Part shown: positions 22,621-32,575 of the stretch, piece by piece
Layout: every line of letters starts with the position of its first letter
How positions within the stretch are numbered: position 1 is the stretch's first letter
DNA from: Penium margaritaceum
Taxonomy: Eukaryota; Streptophyta; Zygnematophyceae; Desmidiales; Peniaceae
Assembly: GCA_023375785.1 (NCBI GenBank)
Contig: SZWC01014991.1
Location: 38,301 to 71,788 of the forward strand
Length of the DNA stretch: 33,488 nucleotides
Direction: 5' to 3'
The notes under the pieces: model-generated
The model's input: the letters and a program-made list of their open reading frames with translations, nothing else
Told to the model about the DNA's origin: nothing
The model's database searches: none
Made by a program: the position numbers and the translations under genes

Positions 22621-23269
22621 TGTCAGAAAATGTGATCAAGAAGAACGAGTGATGGGAAAAGCAAGCACAAGCATTGCAGAGGGAAGAAGTACGGGAGTTT
22701 GATGCAAGAAAAAAGATGAATGTAAGAGTAGGGACTTAGGAAAATATGACACAAGGAGCCAAAGAGGGGCTGGGGAAGAGTGGTGAGGTGAGGAGTAGAC
22801 AGGGGAACGATGAGAGAATATTGATGCAAGAGAAACGCCTTTGTGTGTCAAGCAGAGATGAGCAGAGGAGCAAGAGTGTTAGAGCAAAGGGACGTGAAAA
22901 TTATAGCTTGAGATTGGATGATGAAGAATGAGCAAGCAAGAATGAGCAAATCGAAGACACAATCGCTAGGATCGCAGAACCAAAGCAAATGGTTGAAAGA
23001 ATTGTTCTAAATTATCTTCGAGGGAATGAACTTCCTCGGTACATACACAAAGAACAGGAAAAAACTAGAAAGCAGTGGCTTCTGCACTATCCAGACGCGT
23101 GCGACATGTGTCACTTTATGAAGGGATGCCTTGATGGTCGGTTTCGATGGTCGGAGGACCGAAGAGCAGTTGGTCAAGGTGGTTTGGGTTTGGAACCTGA
23201 ACCCTTATTGAGAGATCTGTCATTTTCTAAGAGTTCTGCTTAACTCTTTGTTCAGAGCATTTTTTTACA
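22621..23269 (-). repeat. 3' LTR of A2
   Basis: A complete 649-bp LTR with intact ends TGTCAG…TTTACA, aligned with both A1 LTRs. It carries the GAGGGAATGAACTTCC segment missing from the A1 3' LTR. Confidence 0.9.
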
Positions 23270-23283
23270 ACCACCTTGAATCC
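23270..23283 (-). other. Polypurine tract of A2
   Basis: The minus strand reads GGATTCAAGGTGGT directly before the LTR start TGTAAAAAAATG. Confidence 0.75.
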
Positions 23284-23340
23284 AACAAGAGTTTTTTTTT
23301 CCTATTCTCTTGAAATTGATGTTTTAGACTTTACCAGGGA

Positions 23341-24042
23341 TCATACCGAGGATGATTCTAGAAGATCTCCTAGTGGTGTACGTGAACGATACTCCTGATG
23401 GATTCCAGAACCTGTGAGTTGGAGATGGTTCCAGCTGGTGTTGGTAGTGGTGGTGCCCTTCTGGCCTTGGTGACTGAAACCACTTGGTATTCGCGGATGT
23501 GGAGCTTGGCTATGTTGTTGAGAAGCTTCCAGGTCCATCTAATGATGTTGGAGGTAACATCAGGTCTTTGCTGCCTTAAGGGAATGCCTCTGAGTATTTT
23601 TTGGGAAAAGAAAATGTGGTGGGTGGTATGATCTTACCGGAGATTGATTGGTTTAGTCCCATGGACTCCACGCTTTAGTTAGTATTCCAAACCATCTGTA
23701 TGCTGGTGAAGTACCTTTGACAATGTAGGGATGGAACACCGTCTTTGTGATGGAAATTAGCTCATCGTAAAGGACATGATAGGTGTCCATATACCTAGGA
23801 GATGGTGGTTGCGTTTCTTGTTGATCGTAATATCTAGTAGGAAAGAAGGAGGTATTGTAGCTGTAAATTGAGATGGTTTGGAAGACGTGCCGAGAAAAGG
23901 AGTACCAGCTATGGATCTTTCTGGTACTTAAGCCTGTGAGGCGGAGGATGGTGAAGTAGGAATGATGGGTCTATTCTCTCGTACAAGGGGGTAGTGAGAG
24001 GAACAACGACATGTTGATTGGAGGAGGATGTTGCCACTGCAT
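23341..24042 (-). pseudogene. Unidentified element-encoded frame, A2 copy
   Basis: A single frame of 234 codons runs from an ATG at 24040-24042 to a TGA at 23341-23343. It is broken by four stops: TAG after TRE, TAA after SPWD, TGA after AAKT and TAG after QHH. It includes RYYDQQETQPPSP, MDTYHVLYDELISIT, KTVFHPYIVKGTS and, near the end, ASQQHSQAPHP and QKGTTTTNTSW. A1 has CAG where the first TAG stands. The C-terminal third is Gln/Ser/Thr-rich and looks disordered. I do not recognise a family. In a second frame of the last third, two more A1 CAG codons are TAG here, so the true frame in that part is uncertain. Confidence 0.5.
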
Positions 24043-24402
24043 CACTCAAAAAGGATACCTCTTCCACAGCTGCTGCTCCTTTGTTTCCTTGTGTGCAGAT
24101 GAAGGAAGGACAGTTTTAAGAAGGTGGTCCAGAGGAGTGACGGCTTGATGCCCCGTTTTATCAAGCCCGGCGAGCAGGAAGACAGGTGGTGTCCAATTCC
24201 CTGGTACCAAGATCCTTGAATCATATCCTCACATCCACCTGATGTTGTGTAGAGTGATGATGATGGTTGATGACAGCTGATTGGTAAGAGATGAGGAGGA
24301 TTGGGAGCTAGAGTGAAGAACTTGTGTTTGAATTAGGCTTTTTCTTGGACGCAGGTGACACGTGCATGAATTGATTGACGAGAAGGATGGGTGAGCAGTA
24401 GA
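24043..24402. other. A2 internal region, no feature recognised
   Basis: Counterpart of 11013-11360 in A1. Short minus-strand frames are present with no recognisable motif. Confidence 0.5.
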
Positions 24403-24937
24403 TGATGAACTGGGTGCAAGGGCCAGCCACGTGCGAGGATGAGATGAGATGGCTTGTGTGCAACTCATCTTATAAATGGCAGTTTGACCAGGTGGATCCT
24501 GATATTGAGTAGAGGAGGTGATGGCGGATAGCGATGGATGGTTGAAGAGATCAATCTAGGCGTAGGGGCAAACTATGTTCATGATTTAAATGGGGGATTA
24601 GAATTTGGCAATGGGGAGGCAGATGCAATTTTGCTGCTAGAAATCTGTTGCCACCTTGGATACAGGTTGCTGCAAGATTGACAGCAAAAACATGCAGATC
24701 CCGGTGCCGGCTTCAGATACTGTTGATGAAAGCAAATGGAAAATTTGCAGATTTATTGATGACTGGGCGCTGGGGTGGACCACGTGCGCTGATGATAAGG
24801 TGGCTTGGGCAAAGATCACCCCGAGATTGGAGTTTGACCGGGCGGATCATGATGCCGAGCAGAGCAGCAGATTGCTGATGCCCAGAAAATTGATTGATGA
24901 AGAACTGGACACAGGGGTAGAACTACGTGCGGTGATC
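24403..24937. repeat. Four degenerate ACGTG-bearing repeats in A2
   Basis: Units start near 24403, 24550, 24758 and 24896, with spacings of about 147, 208 and 138 bp, nearly those of A1. Cores read CCACGTGCG, CTATGTTC (decayed), CCACGTGCG and CTACGTGCG. The last unit runs straight into the GAT tract, as in A1. Confidence 0.6.
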
Positions 24938-24995
<58 letters not shown>

Positions 24996-25045
24996 CTGAT
25001 GATGATGATGATGACGATGATTATGATTATGATTATGATTATGAT

Positions 25046-25095
<50 letters not shown>

Positions 25096-25120
25096 CGACG
25101 ACGATGATGATGATGTTGAT
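24938..25120. repeat. Compound (GAT)n microsatellite in A2
   Basis: About nineteen GAT units, one GCT, more GAT, an alternating GAT/TAT stretch ending in TAG near 25045, then further GAT with three GAC. Acidic GAT/GAA/GAG triplets continue to about 25235. It is the homologue of the A1 tract but longer and more interrupted. Confidence 0.95.
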
Positions 25121-25235
25121 GCGGCAGAGAAAGATGATGAAGATGATGAAGATGATGATGCGGAAGTGGCAGAGAATGATGATGATACTGAGAAGGTTGT
25201 TGATGATGAGGAGGATGAGGAGAGTGGTGGCAGTT

Positions 25236-26028
25236 GAGGCTAATGGAAAAAATGGAGCAGATCTAGTTTGATAAGGTAGATGCAAAGGAGGAGGTTGTTG
25301 TAGGAGGAAGAGCGAGCACGCATGCTTTGAGATGGAGGGACGACATGAGTGGGAAACTAAAAAAAAAATGACGTGACTAGGAGGTGGAAGTGCTTGTGAT
25401 GATGGTCCTGACCCTGATGAAATAGAGAGGAGCAGACGCGACAGCTGAAGGCAGAGCATACGCGGAATGTGCTTCGGGAGGTGGAGGTGCCGGTAGAGAA
25501 GTGACCTTGCAACGAGGTCATGACGTCCGGCGAGATCGGCAGATGAGAGGCGGAGGATGCAAGATCTACAGAGGAGGAAAATTCAGGCAGAAAAAAATAG
25601 CAGAGAGCATGAAGGGAATGCGGTAGGATGCTTTGTCAAGGGTGGCTGTCAGCTCTTGGCAATGGGTGAGGCTGGATGTTGCCTCAGGTATTGGATTGGA
25701 CGCAGGGCTCAGTCACAACGATGAGTTTCACTGGGGCTTGAGGAGCAAGGTAAAATGAGGCTACTGACATCAGCTGTTGATGAAGTGAGAAGAAAGAGAA
25801 AAGAGCTGATGAGCTGGATATGAGACTGAAGGTTGCAAACCACCATGTGCAGGTGAATAGGCATAGGGAGGAATGACGTTCCTTGGTCGATGTTCCAATT
25901 GCAGAGGTGGGGGCAGCAGAGAGGATGTAGGCGGCGGGAGCGGTGGAATACTTGTTGAGGACACGCTGATACCAAAGGATAGAAATGAAGATGATGACTT
26001 TTTCAGGGGATACTAGGCGTTGTTGCCT
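25236..26028. other. A2 5' internal region, no gene seen
   Basis: Homologous to 12090-12913 in A1. Only short Ser/Pro-rich frames on the minus strand, with no domain. Confidence 0.5.
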
Positions 26029-26043
26029 GAGGTTCTGATACCA
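26029..26043 (-). other. Primer binding site, initiator-Met tRNA (A2)
   Basis: The minus strand reads TGGTATCAGAACCTC, one G-to-A change from the A1 site, directly beside the LTR remnant. Confidence 0.88.
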
Positions 26044-26076
26044 TGTTGGAAGATGTGATCGAGTTGAACAAGGAAG
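26044..26076 (-). repeat. Truncated 5' LTR of A2
   Basis: TGTTGGAAGATGTGATCGAG matches the inner end of the A1 5' LTR for about 30 bp, then similarity stops. Minisatellite units begin by about 26085. The rest of the LTR is missing. Confidence 0.8.
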
Positions 26077-26437
26077 GACTTACCTTGGTCGTAACTCCGG
26101 TACAACTAGGGCACAACTAGGGCGCAAGAAGGTTGTAACTAGGATGCAACTACAATACAACTACGGCACAATGAGGGTACAACCAGGGCATAACTATGGC
26201 AAACTAGGGTGCAAGTGGGATGCAACTGAGGGGGGCAAGAAGGGCGCAACTAGGGTGCAAATAGGGTGCAAGTAGGGTAGAAATAAGGTGCAACAAGGGC
26301 ACAGGAAGTGTACAAGCATGGTGCGACTAAGGTGTAGCTAGGATACAGCTAGGGTGCAACCAGGGCACAAGAAGGACGCAACTAGAAGGAAACTAGGGTG
26401 CAACTTGGGTGTAACTAGGCCCCAATTAGGGTGTAAG

Positions 26438-27214
26438 AAGGGAAAAACTAAGGCGCACCTATGGCATAACTAGGGAAAAACTGGGGTACAACTAGGGCTC
26501 AATAAGGGCTTAACTAGTCTGCAACTAGGTTGTAATTATGGTGCAACTAGGGTGAAACTCGGGCGCAAGAATGGCCCAAGTAAGACGCAACTATGATGTA
26601 ATTAGGGGGTAACTAGGGTGTAACTATGGCAAACTAGGGAGCAACTAGGATGCAACTAAGACGTAAGAAAGGCCTAACTAGGGTGAAACTAGGGTCAAGC
26701 TTGGGTGTAACTAGGGTGCAACTACGATGCAACTAGGGTGTAACCTGGGTTCAAGAAGGGCGCAACTAGGGGACAACTAGGACACAACCAGGAGGCAACT
26801 AGGGCAAAAGAAGGGCTTAACTAGGNAAGGGAAAAACTAAGGCGCACCTATGGCATAACTAGGGAAAAACTGGGGTACAACTAGGGCTCAATAAGGGCTT
26901 AACTAGTCTGCAACTAGGTTGTAATTATGGTGCAACTAGGGTGAAACTCGGGCGCAAGAATGGCCCAAGTAAGACGCAACTATGATGTAATTAGGGGGTA
27001 ACTAGGGTGTAACTATGGCAAACTAGGGAGCAACTAGGATGCAACTAAGACGTAAGAAAGGCCTAACTAGGGTGAAACTAGGGTCAAGCTTGGGTGTAAC
27101 TAGGGTGTAACTACGGTGCAACTAGGGTGTAACCTGGGTTCAAGAAGGGCGCAACTAGGGGACAACTAGGACACAACCAGGAGGCAACTAGGGCAAAAGA
27201 AGGGCTTAACTAGG
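26438..27214 (+). repeat. 388-bp direct duplication around a single N
   Basis: Positions 26438-26825 and 26827-27214 are the same 388 bp with two differences that I can find (26719 C against 27108 T; 26727 A against 27116 G). They abut a single ambiguous base at 26826. The near identity stands out in an array whose units otherwise differ from each other at almost every step. The simplest reading is two contig ends that overlap but were not merged. Confidence 0.92.
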
Positions 27215-27764
27215 CCACAACTAGGGTGCAACTAGGATGCAACTAGGACACAAGAAGATGTATTAGGACGCAACTACGGTGCAAAAAGGGCAGAACTAGA
27301 GAAATCGGGAAATACAAAGTAAGGCACAACAAGGGCACAACTAGTACCAAACGAGGCCACAACTAGGGCACAACTATGGAGCAACCAGGGCACAAGGAAG
27401 GCGCAACAAGGTTTCACCTAGGGCGTAACTAGGGTTCAACTAAGGTACCACTAGGATCCAAGAACGGCACATCTAGGACGCAACTAGGGTGGAACGAGGA
27501 AGGAACTTGGGCGCAACTTGTGCGCAAGAAGGGTGCAGCTAGGGAGAACTAGGGCGCAAATAGACTTCAGGTAGGGCATGACAAGGGCACAAGAAGGGCG
27601 TATTTAGGATGCAACTTGGACGCCACTAGGACGCAACAAGGGTGCAACTAAGGTGTAACCATGGTGAACAAGGGCGCAACTAAGAAACAACTGGGGCACA
27701 AGAAGGGAGCAACTGGGACACAAATTAGGCACAATTAGGGTGCAAATAGCGCATAATAAGGGCG

Positions 27765-27894
27765 CAACTAAGTCACAAGAAGGGTCCAACTAAGGCGCAA
27801 CTAGGGCTCAACTAGGGCAGAATAAGGGCGCAATAAGGACTCAACTAAGTCACAAGAAGGGTCCAACTAAGGCACAACTAGGGCTCAACTAGGG
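27765..27894 (+). repeat. Local duplication offset by 77 bp
   Basis: The 53 bp at 27765-27817 recur at 27842-27894 with one difference that I see (GCGC against GCAC). The offset is exactly seven 11-bp units, consistent with recent unequal exchange or replication slippage in the array. Confidence 0.85.
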
Positions 27895-28934
27895 AAAATC
27901 TAGGACACATCTTGGTTGCAAGAATGGCAAACTAGGGTGTAATGTGGGCACAACCAGGACGTGACTAGGACGCAACTAGGGCATAACTAGGGTGCAACTA
28001 GGACGTAACTATGGTGAACCAGGGTCTAAACAGGGCGCAACTAGGACGCATCTATGGAGCAAATAGGGCATAACTAGGGTCCAACTAGGGTACAAGAATG
28101 GTTCAACTGGGGGAAAAACAGAATGTAACTAGGGCGTATAGGGAAAAGGGGATACCAGGGCGTACCGCAGACACAACTAGGGCGTAAATAGGGTGCAAGA
28201 AGGGTACACGTAGGGCTCAACTAGGGCATAACTTGGGCATAACTAGGGTGCAAGTAGGATGCAAGAAGGGTACAACTAGGGCGCGACTAGGGCATAACTA
28301 CGGCTCAAGTAGGGTGTAACTAGGGTGTAAGAAGGATGCAACTTGGGTGAAACTAGGGCACAAATATGGATGCAACTAGGGTGCAACTAGGGCGAAACTA
28401 GGACGCAACTTGGGTGGAACTATAGTGTACTGGAACATAACTAGGGCACAACTAGGGTACAAGAAGCGTGCAACTAGGGTACAACTAGATAGCAACCAGG
28501 GCGCAATCAGGGAGAAACTAGGGTGTAAGAAGGGCGTACCTAGGGCCCAACCAAGGCGTAACCAAGGCGTAACTTGGGCACAAGTAGGGTACGACCAGGG
28601 CACAAAAAGGTCGTAATTAGGGAAAAAATAGGACGTATCTAGGACATAACTATGGTACAACAAGGGTGTAAGAGGTGAACGACTAGAGTGCAACTTGGGC
28701 GTAACTTGGGCACAACAAAGGTGCAGCTAAGACGTAAGAAAGGTGCAACCAAGACGCAACTAGGGCTCAACTTGGGCACAAGAAGGACAAAACAAGGACA
28801 CGACTTGGGAGCAACCAAGGTGTAACTTGGACGTAACTAGGGGGCAACTAGGGTGGGAGTATGGTATATTTGGGTATAACAAGGAGGCACCTAGGGTGCA
28901 AAAGGGTGTAACTAGGTCACAACTAGGGCGAAAC

Positions 28935-29671
28935 TGTTGGAACTGGAGGAGAGGGGGAACCTTGGAGCAGCGAGCATATGGGACTGAAAGGGCACCACTT
29001 GTGCTAAATAATGGTTGTTGAATCACTCAAAATGATGGAGTACATATAGAGCTAGAGCTTGGGCAAGTCAACCCTCTCACAAGCCACACCACTTAGCCAT
29101 GGAGGCTAAGGCTCACACGCTAGAGTCCATAATCTCACACAAGAGAGGAAATCAGCCTGGCAATCAGGCTGACTACTCAGACACGACCTAGAGAGCTAGA
29201 AAATGCTCTCATAGCACACTCCTAGTGGTGACATAACCCACAATCCCATGGAGACTCGCCATGTGTCCATGGCTAGCACACAAGGATCTCACCTCACCTA
29301 AAAATTAAGGATAAGTACCTTTTTCCTAGTCAGCACACTCTGACAAGGAAACCCAGGAATCTAGGACCTTTTGGATATTTCTCCCATCAGGTATTGACCC
29401 TGGACCTCTTGCCCTTTTTCTTTTCTCAGGCTAAGGCATGGAGCCATCACCCATGGTCACCCAGACATCAGCGGTCCATGACCCCGAAACTTTGAAAATT
29501 CATATCTCCCAATCCGACCGTTGGATCGGCCTGAAACTTGGACCATAGACAATTTGCCACGTGATCTTTCCAATGGTGGAGTCAGATCGACAATCAAAGC
29601 AGGCATTTGATATTTTCCTGGAACTTGCTCTTGTGGACCTGAAACTGAGCCGGATGGCCCCTTTCCCAACA
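28935..29671 (-). repeat. 3' LTR of C2
   Basis: Begins TGTTGGAACTGG and ends CCCAACA on the plus strand, so it has a short terminal inverted repeat TGTTGG/CCAACA. It is 737 bp and bounded outside by minisatellite and inside by the polypurine tract. An inverted motif, ATCC-GACCGTT-GGAT, lies at 29512-29526. A 70-codon frame inside (29457-29669, minus) is probably not a gene. Confidence 0.9.
29041..29050 (-). promoter_or_regulatory. Candidate TATA box in C2 LTR
   Basis: The minus strand reads CTCTATATGTACTCC around this site, roughly 625 bp into the LTR in the sense direction and about 105 bp before its end. That is a plausible place for the U3/R transition. The match to TATAAA is partial. Confidence 0.35.
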
Positions 29672-29686
29672 GTCTCCCACTTTGCC
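29672..29686 (-). other. Polypurine tract of C2
   Basis: The minus strand reads GGCAAAGTGGGAGAC directly before the LTR start TGTTGGG. AAAGTGGGAGA is a usual copia plus-strand priming sequence. Confidence 0.88.
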
Positions 29687-29690
29687 GCAG

Positions 29691-30440
29691 TCAGAGTGGG
29701 CTAAGTCCATATGCCTTGATGCATAACTGCTGCCTCTCATGAGTCACTGGCTTGGTGCAGAAATCAGCGACCTGCTTGCTGGTTGGAGTAAATTCCAGCT
29801 TGAAAGCACCCTCCTGCACCATGTGCTTGATGAAGTGATATGCGATGTCAATGTGCTTGGTGCGTGCATGGTGCTCAGGATTCTTGGCGAGTGCGATTGC
29901 GCTCTGGTTGTCGACGCGCACAGGAACAAGAACTCTTGCGCTCCCACTCATCTCTCCCATGAGACATTGAAGCCAAATTGCTTCCTTGGCTCCAAAGCAG
30001 AGAGAGACGTGCTCTGCTTCCGTGCTTGAGGTGGCCACAACCACCTGCCACTTGTTGCACCAGCTGATGGCCCCGCCATTCATGAGGAACACATGTCGAG
30101 AGATGGACTTGCGGTCCTCGGGGTTTGAAGCCCAATCTGCGTCTGTGTAGCCGATGATGCTGTTCTTATTGTCGTTGAAGGTGATGCCGATGTTGATGGT
30201 TCCAGCAAGGTAGTGGAAGATCCGCTTCACTGCCTTCTGGTGCTCAGGTCTGGGAGTAGCTATGTGCTGGCTCACGGCGCTCACAGCTTGTGCGAGGTCC
30301 GACCTAGTTGCCACCATCAGGTACATGAGACTTCCAATGACGCTTTGGTACTTCTGCCGCTCAGGTCCATCCGTCTCTCCATTAAAGCTCACGAGGTACT
30401 CCCGCGTCTCCAGCGGCGTGCCGATGGGTTTTGGCCTCTG
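29691..30440 (-). pseudogene. C2 RNase H domain and end of RT
   Basis: An open stretch ending at a TGA (29691-29693), which is the natural end of pol. It starts in the right frame at about KPIGTPLETREYL after a one-base insertion (an extra A in the GCCAAAACCC run near 30440). RT thumb residues QSVIGSLMYLMVATRSDLA follow. RNase H then shows GYTDADWASN, GGAISWCNKWQ, SSTEAEHVSL and DNQSAIALAKNPEHHARTKH, so the acidic catalytic residues look intact. It ends PVTHERQQLCIKAYGLSPL. The role is removal of the RNA strand during reverse transcription. Of the C2 domains this is the best preserved. Confidence 0.93.
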
Positions 30441-31290
30441 CCATGCCAAACCGCTGCAAGACATCCTTGACATAACGACTCTACTACAGCGAGAGAGAGT
30501 GTGATTTGCGGTCACGCGTGATCTAGATGCCGAGAAAGTATGATGCCTCCCCGAGATAAGACATCTGGAAGTACTCCTACATGGCCTCCTTGAATTCCTA
30601 TAATACAGACATGCTATTGGAGAGGAGGAGTATGTCATCCACATAGACAATGATCATGAGGATCTCATGCCCATGCTGCCAGCGATAGATGTTGTAGTCA
30701 CACTCGCTGCGCTCAAACCCCATGCACTTCAGTGCCGCATCCGATTTCCGGTTCCAAGCACGCGACTCTTGCTTGAGGCCGTACAGCGACTTCTACAGCT
30801 TGCAAACCAAGTGCTCCTGGCCATCCATGACGAATCCCTCTGGATGCTCCATGTAGATTTCCTCCTCCAAGTCACCGTTCAAGAACTTCGTCTTGACATC
30901 CATGTGGTGGATCTCGAAGTCCTGAGCTGCTGCATAAGAGAGGAGCGTGCGTACAGAGGCAAACTTTGCAACATGAGCAAAGGTTTCAGTGTAGTCGATG
31001 ACTTCCTACTGCGAATAGCCCTTGGCGATGAGCCTTGCCTTGTACTTGCTGAGGTTGCCGTTTGTGCCCCTCTTCTTCTTGAACACCCACTTGCACTTTA
31101 TTACCTTGCGTCCAGGTGGATGCTCAGTCAGCTCCCACGTACCGTTGTCGAGCTGCGACTGTATCTCTTGCTACATAGCTTGCGCCCAATCTGCTGCATC
31201 TGGTGCAGCCATGGCCTCCTTGTATGACGTCGGCTCAACAGAGTCTGCTGCAACTGCGACGTTCATCTGGTCTGGTTTTTGCAGCATCTA
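30441..31290 (-). pseudogene. C2 reverse transcriptase with TAG interruptions
   Basis: In sense order: NGTWELTEHPPGRKVIKCKWVFKK, then KYKARLIAKGYSQ, YTETFAHVAKFASVRTLL, HHMDVKTKFLNGDLEEEIYM, KSLYGLKQ, the catalytic YVDD at 30631-30645, YFLGI and RYVKDVLQRFGMAEAK. These are the standard copia RT blocks in order. In-frame TAG codons sit at 31288, 31171, 31006, 30793, 30598, 30577, 30523, 30484 and 30481 (leftmost base). Several stand where copia RTs commonly have Gln, for example KL-stop-KSLYG and GI-stop-ITRD. The frame is lost near 30440. The YVDD is intact, but the protein could not be made whole. Confidence 0.93.
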
Positions 31291-32575
31291 GAAATGGCCA
31301 CGCTCACCAGGCTTATAGCGCACCCTAAGAGGGTACCTGCGACCTGGTGTTGGAGCATTAGCGGGCGGCTGGTGCGGTGCTGCTGGCACAATTGCTCCTA
31401 CTGATGGTGGTGCATCTTTGTCCTCTACTTCTGCCGATGAGTCCGCTGTATCTGCTGCATCAGACATGGGAGAGTAGAGTGGTTCTCCCATTGTCACAGT
31501 GGAGGATGGGTCAGGAGAGACTGGGTCAGGGAGGATATCTGCTCCCACTGCCTCGTCATATGCTGGTTCTGCTGCCTCTTCACAAATAATGTTGGTGTCG
31601 ATAACGTTGCTTTCCTTGAAAACGACATCCCTGGAGATGATGATGTGGCTGGTATCCCTCTCATAGAGGCAATACGCCTTGCTTACCACGTCATAGCTGA
31701 TCATCAGCATCTATGCGCTCTTTGCGTCCCACTTCTGCCGCTAATCCTTGGGCACGTGCATGTGCGCCAGGCCGCCAAACACACGGAGGTGGCCCACGCT
31801 CGGCTTCTTGCCAAACCATGCCTCGTACAGCGTCATATGCTCCAACACCTTAGTTGGACTACGGTTCTTGATGTACACAGCAGTGCTCACTGCTTCAGCC
31901 CAGAAGTCGTAGGTGAGCCGAGCCGCGTGAAGCATGGAGCGTGCCGACTCAACAATGGTGCGGTTGGCGCATTCTGCTACGCCGTTCTGCTGCGGCGGGT
32001 ATGGCACGGTGCGCTGCGCCTTGATGCCAGCTACTGCGAGGTAGTCCTGGAAGTCCTTACTCAGGTACTCGCCACTGCGGTCGCTACGCAACTCCTTGAT
32101 TTCTTGCCGGTCTGGTTCTCCACCATTGTCTTGAACTCCTTGAATCTGTCAAAACACAGGTCCTTGGAAGCAATGAAGTACATCGCAGTGTAACGGGTGA
32201 AATCATCAATGAAGGTGAGAAAATACCTAGAGCCTCCAAAGCTCTGGGTCTGCATCGGGCCACACAAGTTTGTGTGGACCAGCTCCAGCACCTCCTTCGC
32301 ACGGTCCCCTACTCCAGAGAACGCCTCGCAATGATGCTTCCCCTCCAAACAGCCAATGCACAACTGTTGCTCACAGTTGGAGATGGTGGGCAAGTCGCAC
32401 ACCATCTGCTTTGATTGATGCTACTGCAAGGCGCGCATGCCGATGTGGCCGTAGCGCGCATGCCAGATTTTGCCATATGTTCCCTGCACCACTGCTGCAA
32501 GACTCTGCTCACGCAGGATCTTGGTTGCCCCCAAGAGGCGGTACATGTCGCCTTCCTTTACCAACCTGGCCAACT
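31291..32575 (-). pseudogene. C2 integrase, first catalytic Asp mutated
   Basis: The zinc-binding region reads WHARYGHIGMRAL … CIGCLEGKHH (His-His-Cys-Cys kept). The core has ELVHTNLCGPM, where the family has HTD, so the first catalytic Asp codon at 32268-32270 is now Asn. YFLTFIDDFTRY follows. After a one-base loss near 32100, LRSDRSGEYLS (second Asp kept) and QQNGVAECANRT (Glu kept, Arg to Cys) follow. The C-terminal part has KKPSVGHLRVFGG, SKAYCLYERD and IISRDVVFKES, then an acidic/Pro linker ending PLRVRYKPGERGHF. TAG codons lie at 32421, 31741 and 31711. The enzyme would join element DNA to the genome. Confidence 0.93.

Larger units (their letters stand above)
22621..26076 (-). mobile_element. 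A2: second copy of the gag-pol-less LTR element, 5' truncated
   Basis: Same family and orientation as A1. It has a complete 3' LTR (22621-23269), polypurine tract, homologous internal region of 2.77 kb, primer site, and then only about 33 bp of the 5' LTR before minisatellite units resume. The loss of nearly all of the 5' LTR implies a deletion after insertion. The internal region retains about 50 bp near 23640-23690 that A1 lacks, so the copies have diverged by indels as well as substitutions. Confidence 0.88.
26077..28934 (+). repeat. 11-bp minisatellite, block 3
   Basis: About 2.9 kb of forward units between A2 and C2, with the same consensus and AAGAAGG markers. The block contains the N-separated duplication and a 77-bp-offset local duplication, listed separately. 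No gene is seen. Confidence 0.95.

Noticed and set aside
30667..31227. 186-codon plus-strand frame opposite C2 RT, and other plus-strand frames at 31645-32193 and 3898-4398
   Set aside because: These are antisense shadows of well-recognised copia domains on the minus strand.
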